NCBI GenBank assembly: GCA_010909165.1
Contig: VJWM01000019.1
Coordinates: 496,001-560,000, forward strand
Direction of reading: 5' to 3'
Source: Anthoceros angustus
Taxonomy: Eukaryota > Streptophyta > Anthocerotopsida > Anthocerotales > Anthocerotaceae
DNA length: 64,000 nt
This document shows, piece after piece, positions 11,084 to 22,530 of this stretch. A program made the translations under genes and the position numbers. Below the pieces are notes generated by a model. It was not told the origin of the DNA, searched no databases, and saw only the letters and a list, made by a program, of their open reading frames with translations. Positions within the stretch are counted from its first letter, which is position 1. Each line of letters begins with the position of its first letter.

Positions 11084-13048
11084 ATGAAACTAGACAAGAT
11101 TTCAATGGGTGCATTGCGATCAACGATTTGTTGTTCTCCAACTTGCTCGGAAAATTTTGAAGACGTGACCGATGATGCTTGTGCAAGAACTATGACCGAT
11201 AAAAAGATTTCACCAAATTCTCCGAAGCAAAAGGATGCCAAAATGAAGGATTTTATTATAGATGAAGATGCTGCAAATTGGATTAAGAAAACAAAGTATC
11301 CGACGGAAGCTAGATTGCTAGAAAATTGGGATCAAGCTTATGAGGCAACACCAAATGTTTGCAAGATGGATGAACTAGAAGATACTAGTTTGCAACTTAG
11401 ATTGGGAAGGGATGGAGATGTTGATAAGTGGCATGAAAAATGTCACATTGAGCTGCCCTTAAGAAAGGTAGCAGAAGAAATATCTTTAGCTTCCCGTGAT
11501 GACGCTGTGGATTTGAAGTGTGAACAACCATCTACAAGAGAACATAAACTAAGAGCAAAAAAATGCAATAAGAGAGATGATGACCAGTATACTGTACCTG
11601 ATTTGATTTCCAATAGATGGAATAATGAAGGTGCACAAACGGAAAGATGGGAGTCAATTGAGAAGCAAGGAAGTTCAAGGGGTGGTTGTGTAATAGAACC
11701 TCACCTTAACAGCATTCACAAAGCAAATGTATTCTCCATCAAACCTTTTGGTATCTATATTGATATATGTGGTTTCAAATGTCAAGGTTTTGTGCACTAT
11801 ACTCAAATAACGCACCATGAGGTAAATATTTCACCTTATTGATACTCCTCATTTACTCAATTTTTTTTGTCCTCCTTCTGCATAGTTGTGAAGCTTAATT
11901 GTCATAAAGTCTTCTTGAATATTGATATAGATTATAAGAAGAGATGCCCAAGACATTGAAAAGATCCGAGCTATTTCTGCTATTTTACATGAAGGCGACG
12001 AGGTTTGGGTGAAAATAATTTCTCGAAAACAAGAGAAGGAAGATGTTAGACTTTTTTGCTCTATAAAGTCTGTATCCCAAGATGATGGTAGGGATTTGGA
12101 TCCAGATAATGTTTTCTTTGAAAGAAGTTCGATGAAACCTACAACATGGCAACCATCTTCAAAGGTACTAATGTCCAACAATCAATTCTATCATGTAGGA
12201 AATAATTTGGTGAAATTACAATGTGCAAAAAAATCTTGTTTTTCTTTTGTAGAGAAATTTAAGGTAATAGTTACAATGATAAGAACATGGGATGTTCACA
12301 AATCTTGAAGTTTCTGGCACGATGTGTATTACAACAATATCAATTTTTTTGGTATGATGATGCAGCTAAAAACCAATGTTGGATATACTCGAGTAGACAA
12401 CTACGAGAACGACAAAACAGAAAGTCACGCAAAGTTTTCTCATAATTATGAAATTCGTGAAGAATGTACTAGTTCTGGATTTGAAAGTAATCAACTAGTG
12501 CAGCCAAGATTTCAGCCATTTCGTGCAACTTCTATTGAAAAGGGTGAACACACATCATTTATTCTTTAGTTCTTATGTTGGACTATAACTACTTGTTAGC
12601 TAAGGGCGTAACATTCTACACAAGATTTTTTGAATATCTGAGAATAATAATAAATTCTAAATTTGAAATAGGTAAATCTCAAGCTATTGGAATTCCTGGT
12701 TGGAGTATGCCCACAAGTATTGGAAGAGGCAGAGCTATGGTGACACCTGCTTGGATGACGCATGGGATTGGTGTGGGTGGTGAATCTCCTGCACCAATAC
12801 CAACATCTTCAGATCTTTGTACTCCTGTTGTCTATAATAATATGAGGGAGACATGTTGTCCAAGCCAAACTACATCAAATATGTGTGAAACAAAATTCTC
12901 GAGTCTTGCTAGGCGGTCTATAGAAGACACCCAAAGAACTAGAAAACAGAAAAAGAAAGAAAGGAAAGACGCACGTAAGTATCATAAGCGTAATAAGAGG
13001 CCAAGAGATGAAAGTAACCTAATTCACGATCACCGCAACAGGTTTTAA
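11084..13048 (+). CDS. S1 RNA-binding domain protein (multi-exon, possibly degraded)
   Basis: Exon 1 (11084-11821) encodes a charged N-terminal part, then the first half of an S1/OB-fold: ANVFSIKPFGIYIDICGF, GFVHYTQI. It ends at a GTAAAT donor. Exon 2 (11931-12164) continues in phase with AILHEGDEVWVKIISR and ends the domain with SVSQDDGRDLDPDN, like S1 domains of the ZCCHC17 and DHX8/Prp22 kind. A middle exon may lie at about 12,365-12,570. The last exon (about 12,672-13,048) has SIGRGRAMVTPAWMTHGIGVG, a Gly-Arg-Gly-Arg/Pro-Ala-Trp-Met-Thr motif seen in several plant RNA-processing proteins, then a basic Lys/Arg tail. The role is probably RNA processing, by inference. The region is AT-rich, and the exon joins around 12.2-12.6 kb are uncertain, so a pseudogene is possible. 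Confidence 0.55.
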
Positions 13049-13540
13049 TTCTATGCGATTTTTCTAGTTTTTTAGGTTTTTGAATCTCACCGGTATTGTA
13101 GACTTTGTTGTAACAAAAATCTTGGTATAGAAAGCTATATTTAATCAAATATAAGAAAACTTTATTATCTTTATTAAATAGATATACATATCAAATAGAT
13201 TATATTACAAGTGTGCTAGATATATAGGTCCTTCTTTTGAGAATTAACATTGAATAATGTTTTAAATATTATCTAAAAATATTATTGTATTTAATATATC
13301 TAAAATCAATAAAATTAATACAATCCTTTATAAAATAATTCATTTTCACTTCATAAGCAACAAAGAAAAAAAAATGGATACTTATATCTAGTAAGGAAGG
13401 GAATACTTTTATTGTATACATGCTCACCTACCACATGACATCTTGAAGGAGACCCAGGGTCGCAATGCTCAAGGTGGAGGAGTTAAGCTCCGTACCTAAA
13501 AACACGTGCAATGCCGATGATATCATATCATGCTTAGACA
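13049..13540. other. AT-rich intergenic stretch
   Basis: Very AT-rich with no coding signal. Probably the 3' flank of the S1-domain gene and the edge of the large inverted-repeat region. Confidence 0.4.
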
Positions 13541-13611
13541 TCTTCATGCCAATGATATCATAGCCAGGGCTTGGGCATCTTTGTGGTTGTCAAAGATGCA
13601 ATGCGTGCTAT

Positions 13612-13645
13612 AACATGGTAATTCTGTAAGGAGGTTAATATGCAC
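13612..13645 (+). repeat. Left inverted repeat of the large element
   Basis: Its first 25 bases match the inverse of the right repeat at 22450-22483 exactly; after one mismatch the match continues for about five bases. Weaker similarity (for example CATAGCCAGGGC versus CTATAGCAAGGGC in the inverse of the right flank) continues outside, so this may be the inner part of a longer repeat. Confidence 0.75.
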
Positions 13646-13649
13646 CATG

Positions 13650-16600
13650 GGGGTTTTCTGCCTTTTATTCGGCAATGAGGGTTTCCAATGGGTCTCCATT
13701 TAGGGTTTTGAATCGTGTGGTCCAAAATGCCTCGTAAAATAGGGTGTTCATCTGCCGTACAAATTTCGTGTATCGATGTAGGAGGCAAAGGGTTTTGATA
13801 ACCCCTCATACATCCATTTGGCTCCATTTCGACGGATGGGACGACCGCTTGCAGTGATGATGAAGACCGATGAGCAAAACCAGCAACTCAGCGAAAAACA
13901 TGGTGCGCGGGTCCTTTTCCATTAAGTACAACTCTACCGTTAGTACAATGGTCGAGGTCAATGTCGGGCCCCTGCTCGGAAAACACAATCTAATGTCTTG
14001 ATACGGCGCCCGACCGGCGCCTCTTCACCCTCGTCCATGGACACCCTTTGACCGTGTGTAATTGTGGCCCCATTGTACACGCGAAGAGAAATAGTGTTCC
14101 CCACTTGCGGGTGAACCGTAACATGCAAAGAAGTCATACATCGAGACAGTCGGTGAGGCGGCCTATGGACATACAAACAACGCTCGTTTGGTTAACGCCC
14201 CGCAATGCGTCTTGCACATGAACACCATCTTACATCGATGTCTCGTCGTATGGATTTGTCGCTATGCTTAGGAAGGCTGGTTTCCACGCTGGTCTTTGTA
14301 ATCGCATAATAATGAGAACTTGGCGGAAGACAACGGTTTTACGGTTAAGTGCGGCTGGGAAAAATAGCCTTCCACGGACAATATAATTTGGAGAATCTAT
14401 TGAAACTTATTGAGAGGAAGGGAAGAAAAACGTGTCCACATAAGACAAAACATCTTGGCAGATGTTCATGAACTCGTCGTCTCGACGGCCATTATCATCG
14501 CAAGGCTCGCATCACCACCACTATCTTCACTATCTTCGGGCCACTTTGGCTAGTGTCATGAAGCCGCGCAATTCATTTAATTTTAGTCGATCGCCTTCTT
14601 GTCCACAGATATAAATGTTTGCGAGCATTCAAGTTGAAACCATAATATATGATCACCGTTTTGTTCACAAAAACCTTTTATGCGTTTTGTGCAAATTAGC
14701 TTTCCTCCTTTTCCACACAGTCACCGGGTCCCTTCATGTCGGATTATAAATTCTTCAACATACCTTCCTTCATACGCATCCGTGTGCTCATGTACCAATG
14801 AACGACAAAGTGAGGATCCGGTGCATCTAAGTGAACATCAATGACCGCCAATCCAAAACGGCTGCTCGCCGGTGCAGGGGACGCAATGAACATGTCTTTC
14901 CTTATTTCAAATGTCACCATTCAACCGTGCGCTTGTTCTTGTCTAACAACGGTTTGATATGCACCAAGGTACATATCCTGCTGGGGAAGGTCCCCGAGTA
15001 AAGCCTCCTCTAGCAACGCCTCATCGAGCACGTGAAGAACCTCGGTGTTTTCCAACTTCAATCAAAACCACTTCCATGCGTCTTGGAGTGCGAGCCCTAT
15101 ATTATTCTCCACAATAATGATCTCCTCTTGGTCCACCCAAAATTCTTCCCACCATTTATATTCCTCTGCGGTGACATATGGTCTAAGCGAGAGGCCCTCC
15201 TTCAAGTGAGCCACACCCTCGGTTGGGGATAACCGACGATGTGCCTTTCTTATCACGGCACGAAGGGATGTCGCCGTCGGTTACGTCGGGATGGGACAAA
15301 CTTCAAAAACTCCAAACCGCTGCTTTCCCATTGTGGCGATGTCGAATATTGTTTGCTTCTAATGATCACAAGGCCACGGCCGTTTTTCTTCTCTTGTAAT
15401 TTTGAACTGTGCCGGAATGGTTGTTCAATTTACGCAGCCTTGCTTGGCGTCCATCCCCTTGTCGAACGGCCAAACATAGGAGCGGAAGTCCGGAACCTCC
15501 GTTAATACCTTCACCGTGTTGGAGTGTACGCCTCTTTCAAAATTGCCGCCAATGCGGGAGAGTATGAGCTTCTGTGTTTCAAGCTCTTTGAAAACATGAA
15601 AACATTTGGTCAATTTGATCATGAGTATGTCCAACGAGAAGAAACCCCACCTTTACTTTCTCAAAAGTTCCCATATCCACTAACATGTTCGGATATGCAA
15701 AAGAAGTTGATTCTTGTTCTCCGACAAGTGTTGTCCAATTGCAAGTATAAAACCTTGTAATACTCCTCGTAGTTGTGTATCACATCCTGTATGATGATAG
15801 TCAAATTGGCGTCATTTCTCAAATTTGCGTAATGCAAGAAGGCCCTCGTTTTATCGTGTAGTTGTGAATCATACACCCAACTACGTGAGAGATGGGACTC
15901 CTCATCCAGTTCTTGACCACCTCAAAAGTGTGGTACCTCGGTTTTCTTGGTCCATCCCATCTATAGACGTAATATGTACTTATGCGGATCTCGTAACTTT
16001 TGCTCTGTGTTTGGCCATCTTCGTTTCCTCGTGCAAAAGACACGATGGCCCAAGCGACTGATATTTCATCACATAAAACAAGAACTTCACAGTCGGTTTC
16101 AAAATCCATTCTTTGCAAACACTCTAGTCATGCCCTCTCATTTATCATTACACATATACTTCACATGAGGGCCGGATTTTGGTGTAGGTGGGAGCCAAGG
16201 TCGACTTATGGAGTTCCACCCAAGGGTTTCCGTACAGGGACATAGGCGCCGGCCGGCACCTCCTCACTTAACAAGGGTGGTGGCCGCCACTAGTGTCATG
16301 ACATTGGGTGGGGCGGCCGGGCCCCCACCCAATGGAGGAGGAGGAGGGGAGGGGAGGGAGTAGTAGACAACTAACCATCCTGCAGCCTGACGCCTCATCA
16401 GGAACAGAGAGGGGCCGGCCGGCCACTCTCTGTGATATAAGGGGGCGCCGGCCGACCTAACCAAACCTCCATCCAAGAAGGCGCCCAAACCTCCAAGCGA
16501 CGGCACCGACACCTAGGACCCGATGGCCACGACAAACCGCAGTAGTTCACACAAAAAGGTTAGAAAGGACAGCATGGAGGAACAAGAGTGCCCGACCTTG

Positions 16601-16774
16601 ATCGACCTTACGTTTGAGTTCCGTATAGTTGTCTTCAATCCCGCATAAAGCGAGCATGTCGAGAACCGGTTTGACTTTGGGATCTTCTCTGTAGTTGCAT
16701 TTCCATAGCTTTAAGAACCACGCGTAGGTGACATATCCGAGCCCGACCTTCACTCTACTTTGTATAGCAACCAT
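13650..16774 (-). pseudogene. Left-arm coding remains, family unknown
   Basis: A chain of minus-strand open stretches in shifting frames: 16774-16547, 16118-15819, 15876-15661, 15634-15425, 15256-15062, then shorter ones to about 13,650. Residue makeup is that of a real but decayed protein. Recurrent readable pieces are KVLTEVPDFRSYVWPFDKG, EEYKWWEEFWVDQEE and FIASPAPASSRFGLAVIDVH followed by FVVHWY. The last resembles the chromo/BAH-like C-terminal tails found in proteins of some large transposons, but I cannot assign it. No catalytic motif could be read. The call rests on open-frame continuity only. Confidence 0.35.
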
Positions 16775-16779
16775 ATTTC

Positions 16780-19700
16780 TAATTTTGTGTACGTGTCGGG
16801 AAGATTGAAAACCTCCACATTTGGGAGCCTCTCACCATGTACATAAAAGTATCCCATCCAAGCTATGGCCCCTAGCGCATGCGAGACCGTATGGGGTTTG
16901 TTAAACCATCCACGGTGAGTTGAAGAACTCTAGCCTTCAACTCCTCATACCGGATGTGTCCCACACAATAAACCCTTAAAGCCTTGAGACAACATCGATC
17001 GAACACTCCCATAACATGAGTGACAACTTTTCCTTTATCATTGGTCCCTGTCGCGATGGACTAGAGATCGAAGGAATGTCTCGCTCTTGTCTCGCACATT
17101 CTTATGAATCTATACCGCTGCTCGAAATCTTTCTTTTCACAATTCTGCAAGCACATCCGCAACAAGGTTTCCGAGTCACCGTCACAATGTCCACTTCACT
17201 CTTCCTCAACGACACGCCGGGCCGTCGCTCGCCGACATAACGCACGAGTCCGACGTCTGCAATGTCTCGCTCAAAGGTTTCGGGTGAAACGATCTTTGCA
17301 CATCATCCTCCGGAGGTGATTGGAAGTCGCCCGCTCGATGGGACCTCTATCGGACGACCGTCAGCTCCTCGGGACCGGTATGTTTTGCCTACCCATACCC
17401 ATCGCCATGAACAAGCCACGGCGGGCAATCATGCGAACATCGTCCCTTCAACCCCAACTCTCACCGGAGGCGCCGCCTATGGTCGCATACAAGTTGATTT
17501 CTTGGCGCCATCGGAACACCATGCGGCATACTTGGCGAAGACAATTCCGACGTCGGCGTCTTTCCTGCACAAGTGACATCCACTCAATTCCCACAATGTG
17601 CTATAACGGACTCTTCACAAGCCCCTTAACACACTAACCTTGCGGAGGATGGCGAGGCGAGGTGGCGGAGGGTTCAAAAGATCAAGCCTCCTCGCCTTTT
17701 GGGAGTCCGCCAGCCTCAAGTATCGGGAGGGTTCTTCTACATAAGCCGATGCTGCGTGCAAATGTGCATTTGCCGGTTAACAGTTGGTGATAGCACAAAT
17801 GAATCGACATGACACACGGTGGTGCACTTTCCACTCACGTCCTCCATATCGTGTGTGTCGCGCAACATTGCTAGTCAAGTCGCCGACAAGTCACGCTTGG
17901 TAGACTCCTTGCAAGCGAAATGGTTGGTAAGTGTGGTTTGCGTCGAGCGCCGACTTAGTACCCATACGACGCGACTTCATTGCACATAACGGCGAGGAAA
18001 TCCAATGAGGCGCGGATATCGCGTCCCGCCACGGATAAGAATACCGCAATCGATGGATAAGTCACGGTGTCATAAATACATGCATAGGAGAATAAGGTCC
18101 ACTTAACTACCACCTTTCACACATCGTGGTTTCTAACTTTGGTTAACGTGGTGAGCGTAACCTAATCGTCCAGGGGTTAAGAGTTCCTTTATGGTAACGG
18201 TGTTCCACTTGCAACCTGCGCACTCGGTAACGCTCCACACCATGAGGCCTCCATCACCGTGTGTGGCGGCGTGTGTGAAGGAGGGACCTACGGTGTCGCC
18301 TTTGCAAAGAGCGTGTTCCGTGTCAACCGGTGCACAAGGCATCCTGCGGCGAGAACTCCACAATTTCCATTCCAAGCCCAATTTGTGAGTGATGCAACTT
18401 TGTTTCAGCTCAGCAGGCGGCCTGCAGAACGGCGGCATGGACGACGGAGCAAGAAGGATTTGGCGGATGCGGCGGCCGACCTCCTCCCAAGTAAGAAAAT
18501 CCGAGGCGGAGAAGCGGGCTAGTGTGCCCAGGGACTTGGGAAAGGCAGCCATCGCGTGATCGGGAGGTGGTGAGCAAGCCAAGGGTGGGCATGCATCGGG
18601 CGGGCAAGCGAAATCTAGCTGACGTCGGGCCGCGACAACGGTGGAAAGAGGGGAGCTGGAGTGGAGAAGTCACAAAGCCTGGCAGCCGCGCCGATTCCTT
18701 CGCCTTCACCTACGAGGAGGCTGATCATTCGGCGCCCGAATGCTCGGATGGATCTCAATCTGCTGAGAAAGATTGGATGGTGACACGTGATGCAGCGAGG
18801 ATGAGAACCTGGACTCCACTATTGAAATTGTGGATCATGGGTTAGGGAGCATTGCCTAACCAAAGAGCGAGGTGGATGGGTAGTATGGGCGACCTCGGAC
18901 ATGGACGAAGAACCGGTGTTCACGTTGTTTTGCACAACAAGGCCTCGGAGTTTGACGTTGATTCAAGACCCTCAAATGTATAGGGCGTATGAGCTCGCCC
19001 TTGGGTTTCAGCTAAGAAATGTGGTCCTCCCGAGCTTGTCGAGGTATTTCGAGAAGCAATGCGCCGAGTGTAAGCAGATATGCCATGGACTGTGAATTTT
19101 GTTTTGTTGTTTTGTCATCACCGATGTGCTTTCTCCTCGATTTGCATCATGTTTCGCCGCAGCCACCCAGTGGAAGAGCTCTTATCGATGTGGAAAGGTG
19201 TTTGACATCTTGTAGCAAAGCGTATTGTCTATGAGGAGAGCGAGAGAGCACAGGAATGAGGATGATGCAGAGCAGTGCAGAAGATGATAGTGAACTGGGA
19301 CCATCCGACGAGGATGATGGCCCGATCCGATGTCCGGGTCATTCGATGGAGAAGGGTCAGCGACCAAGACGAGGATAGGGATGCAGAGGACATCATGAAC
19401 TTTGCGACCTTGTTCTACCGTCCGATCGCGTGATAATCGGGCGCCGGCCGCGCCGACCGGGCGGATGGGGAAGACGATGACCCCAAACCCAAACCGGTTT
19501 GTCCGCCTGCTGGGGAGATGGACTAGGCCGGCGCCGGTGCCATTCGCACAAGAAGGAGGAGGGCGCCGGCCGGCGCCTGTGAGGGCGAAGAGGAGCCAGG
19601 CGTGATGTGGTGGAGCGAGGTGGGAAGCAAGAGAGCACCTACGGATGTCTCCCGCCAGACGGACGAGTGGCGATGTGGCGGTGTAGTGGGAAGAAGAAGT

Positions 19701-19780
19701 CAAGAGAGATGGAGGAAAAGGGGACCATCCGGAAAACATTGCCACTGCTCATGTTCGTGCAGACGAGGAAAAGGAGGATG
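16780..19780. other. Central part of the large element, no recognisable gene
   Basis: Several overlapping short open stretches on both strands (for example minus 18582-18133, plus 18901-19095). None reads as a known domain. High CpG and recurrent GGCGCC motifs mark it as part of the same element. Confidence 0.4.
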
Positions 19781-19788
19781 CTATCGAG

Positions 19789-20860
19789 ATGCGCTTTGAC
19801 ACGAATTCGGGACTCTTACTCCAAGAAGGTGGTTCGAAGATTAGTGAAGTGGAGAATTTGAAACCAAAGATCCCATATTACACCGATGAGATAAGGAGAG
19901 TGGACGAGGCATGGGCAAATTATTTGGCTCGTGTAATATCGAAGGGAAGGATTGAGGAGGGTGTTGCCTCTCCTTTGCATGATCGACCCGACGAGTGTGA
20001 CAACCGCAAGTTGGAGGAAAAGGTTCGAGCGAAGAAATATGTTATGGGCGTTCTTGGTGGGAACCATACCTTTGCAGCCATGAAACATTTGGCGATATAT
20101 CTGGGAAAACACGCCCAATATGTGGAAGCTCATGTATTGTCGACGGTGGCGGAAATGCGAGTAGCAATGCATCACACACGATGTCGACAAAAGGAAGAAG
20201 ATGTCCTTCATTGAGCGGTCGTACTTGAGGGACGAACGCTTATTGCGCGAGATGATGTCCAGATGACCATGAATTGGAAATTCAACCTATACCGTGTATT
20301 GGGCTTGATTGAGGACGACGGAGGTCGGAAGACGATGTTTACAAGCGAATAAGGTGGACAATCGGACCCACATCTTATGCATTGAAACAGAGGGAAGGTT
20401 TGGGACAACGTGGATCGAATATTTTCAAAATGGGAGGTGGAGAATTGCGGAGAAAAACATGTTCAACAAGTAAGAAGGGCAAAGGCAAACGGAAGGTACA
20501 AGAGGAGGCTCGGTTGTTGACACTGTTACGTGAAGTCAAGGATATGCTAGCAAAGCCGTGGAAATCGTTCAAAGGATTCCACTGGAGAGTGCGGTCGTGG
20601 ATACTCACCGAGAAGGTGTTGAGTGTATTATCGACCTAAAAGGTATGGATGAGGAGATTACCTTACGGAAGAAGTTTCATGTTATACAAGTGGCTATGGT
20701 AAAACACTTGGGCTGCTCATCATTCAAGAGGTTAGGTGGAATATCCTTTGCATTCGTCGACGAAATGATAGCTCGGTTCAGACGGCATTATTTGGGAAGG
20801 TGTGCCATACTACCCATCGCTTTCTAATTCTCTCATATGTACATAAACCCTAACGTTCTT
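19789..20860 (+). pseudogene. ParB/sulfiredoxin-like domain remains
   Basis: The first open part (19789-20214) reads KIPYYTDEIRRVDEAW ... GRIEEGVASPL ... RPDE ... YVMGVLGGNHTFAAMKHLA. That is the layout of ParB/sulfiredoxin-fold domains: a strand naming the substrate parameters, then a Gly-Gly-Asn-His-Thr loop starting a helix. After a stop the similarity continues in changing frames to about 20,860 (for example GISFAFVDEMIARFRRHY). In bacterial and phage DNA, ParB-like domains often precede DNA methylases, and here the next block is one. Role in this element unknown. Several stops make it a pseudogene. Confidence 0.5.
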
Positions 20861-20989
20861 GCGGCTGGCCGAGGCCACTTCCACATGTGATGTGGGGACC
20901 GGAGTTGCCTAAGGCGCCACCGGCGCCCATCTCAGATCCACTCCATAGGCTGAGGGCGCCGGCCGGCGCCTCAGCCTTGAGATCTACGG

Positions 20990-21917
20990 GTGCATAATGT
21001 TTCACGCATACCGATATGCACTTACTCGTTTTGCCCGCAAAGAATTGAAGGATATAGACAACTTGCGAAAATGCCGGAGGACTTTAAGAATTTCATTTTC
21101 GAGATCAATAATTGGAAGAGTTTGGAAGAGAGCGAGTGGCGTATAGATCTTCATGAAGGGCTGCACATTTTCCGTCGTGATCGAAGGAGGTTCATTACCA
21201 AGTGGAGAAGCGAGATATTTTGGAGATGCGGGGCTACCTTGGTGAGGAGGTACACCGTTAGTCATGGATGTGCCCAGAGGCTTTGATATTGGGCCTATGG
21301 ACAAACGGATGGATGCCACTATGTTGAGTCTGATTTTCAGTTTCATGAGAAAACTAAGACTTCCGCATGATTGTCATGCATGGAGTGGAGGAAGCCCACA
21401 CAGACGGAATCGATGAGGTGTAAGAAGGGTGGCTGGTGTCTTCGTGTGGGATAAAACTAACATGAGCAATGATAGGGGCCGATTTGAAACAGTGGAGTAT
21501 GTGACTGTCGGATGGGGCTTGAAAGATGGGTGTTCAAAGGATCGAGCTCCGATGATGCCGAATGCCATGCATGGCACTTTTAACAATGGGAGGTCCGTCA
21601 TAGGCCATGACACTGTGGTAAAGAAGCAGGTGTACTTGTCCCATGATAAGTTGGTGGTATGCCCATACCAAAGGCCTCTTGGGCTGATGATGAAATTGAT
21701 CAAGACCTTCTCAAAAGAAGGAGACGGGTGGTGGACGCTAAGTGGCACAACGGTATTAGCACCTTGGTGGAAGAAACGTATCGCCATCGGCGGACTTACG
21801 GTGTCTTTGGATACATCCCCAGCGCATCCACGACACGAGGTTCTCCGGATGTCAAGAAGAGCTTACCTTGAGCCCCATCGCAGGCCCTTCGCAGCTGGGC
21901 AAAGGAGGTTTGTATAA
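20990..21917 (+). pseudogene. DNA methylase (N6/N4 type) remains
   Basis: Plus-strand block with frame breaks. Near 21,265-21,340 it reads DVPRGFDIGPMDKRMDATM, in the position of the DPPY-type catalytic motif IV, which would then be altered. From 21,429 it is open for 162 codons: VFVWDKTNMSNDRGRF, VEYVTVGW, MHGTFNNGRSVIG, then VCPYQRPLGLMMKLIKTFSK followed by GD. The last matches the helix before motif I in beta-class N6-adenine/N4-cytosine methylases (QKPLGLMERLI...GD). The next motif, Asp-x-Phe-x-Gly-x-Gly-Thr-Thr, is split by a frameshift: one frame has VVDAKWHNGISTLVEETYRH and the other has LSGTT. Target base and partner are unknown; the copy is dead. Confidence 0.6.
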
Positions 21918-22449
21918 GTGAAAAGGATTGTTCAAAGGCCCAAGTTGTTTCTTTGAGTGCCGGAGGATGAAGACCGGCGAATTGTTGGAGGAAGGACAAG
22001 AAACGCTGGATACCATATGGCAACCTCCCACGTCCGCGTCCAAGCGGAGGTTAACAACGATGACAACGCTTTGGGTGAGAATGACGGTGAAGAAGAACTG
22101 GAGCGTATGAAACCTAGTAGTTTTAGATTCGCTGCTCAGGCCCGTTGAGACCGAATAGCCCGCACGAGTAACCGGATCCAATGTATTAGGATTCCGGACA
22201 TAAACTTCATTATGCCATGTGTCTATCGGTGCCATTTTCGAAGTGCACATTTAAAACGTCCCTCTTCCATCATGGCTTCATCCGGTGCCGCCAGCCGCCC
22301 CGCACTGTCGTACTGTATGCCTCAATTGTGTTGTTCATGACTTAGTCAGGGGCCAAGAATGGTCCATTGTCAGGAGACTGTGATGGCTTTGCGTGATTTA
22401 GATACCGAGTGATTTTCGTCAAAGGGGTTCTGAAACACCGGAAGGGGGT

Positions 22450-22483
22450 TCGTATATAAACCTCCTTACAGAATTACCATGTT
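22450..22483 (-). repeat. Right inverted repeat of the large element
   Basis: Inverse of 13612-13645. Both are followed outward by CTAT, which could be a 4-base target duplication, but outward similarity makes this doubtful. Confidence 0.7.
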
Positions 22484-22530
22484 CTATCATCCTCATTGTA
22501 ACGGTTGCCCTTGCTATAGTCCTTTGAGAC

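Larger units (their letters stand above)
14005..20970. repeat. Dispersed GGCGCCGGCCGGCGCC palindromes
   Basis: The 16-base perfect palindrome occurs at 19562-19577 and 20955-20970. Close variants occur near 14005-14021, 16246-16259, 16411-16424, 16444-16455 and 19441-19450. I noticed none outside the 13.5-22.5 kb element. Each could form a short hairpin or be a protein-binding site. The coordinates here span the set and are not a continuous array. Confidence 0.7.
13540..22530. mobile_element. Large decayed region bounded by inverted repeats, with ParB-like and DNA-methylase remains
   Basis: About 9 kb of mostly GC-richer sequence between two inverted repeats: 13612-13645 and 22450-22483, identical over the first 25 bases, with weaker similarity continuing outward. 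The left arm has minus-strand coding remains of unknown family. The right arm has plus-strand remains of a ParB/sulfiredoxin-like domain followed by a DNA-methylase domain. A GGCGCC-type palindrome recurs from 14.0 to 21.0 kb. Together this looks like a long DNA transposon or an integrated selfish element with two divergently placed co-ordinate genes, now full of stops. The exact ends, any target duplication and the transposase are not identified. It could instead be two elements nested by chance. Confidence 0.5.

Noticed and set aside
13608-13611. CTAT flanking both inverted repeats of the large element as a target-site duplication
   Set aside because: Four bases match by chance too easily, and weak inverted similarity continues further out, so these may not be the true ends.
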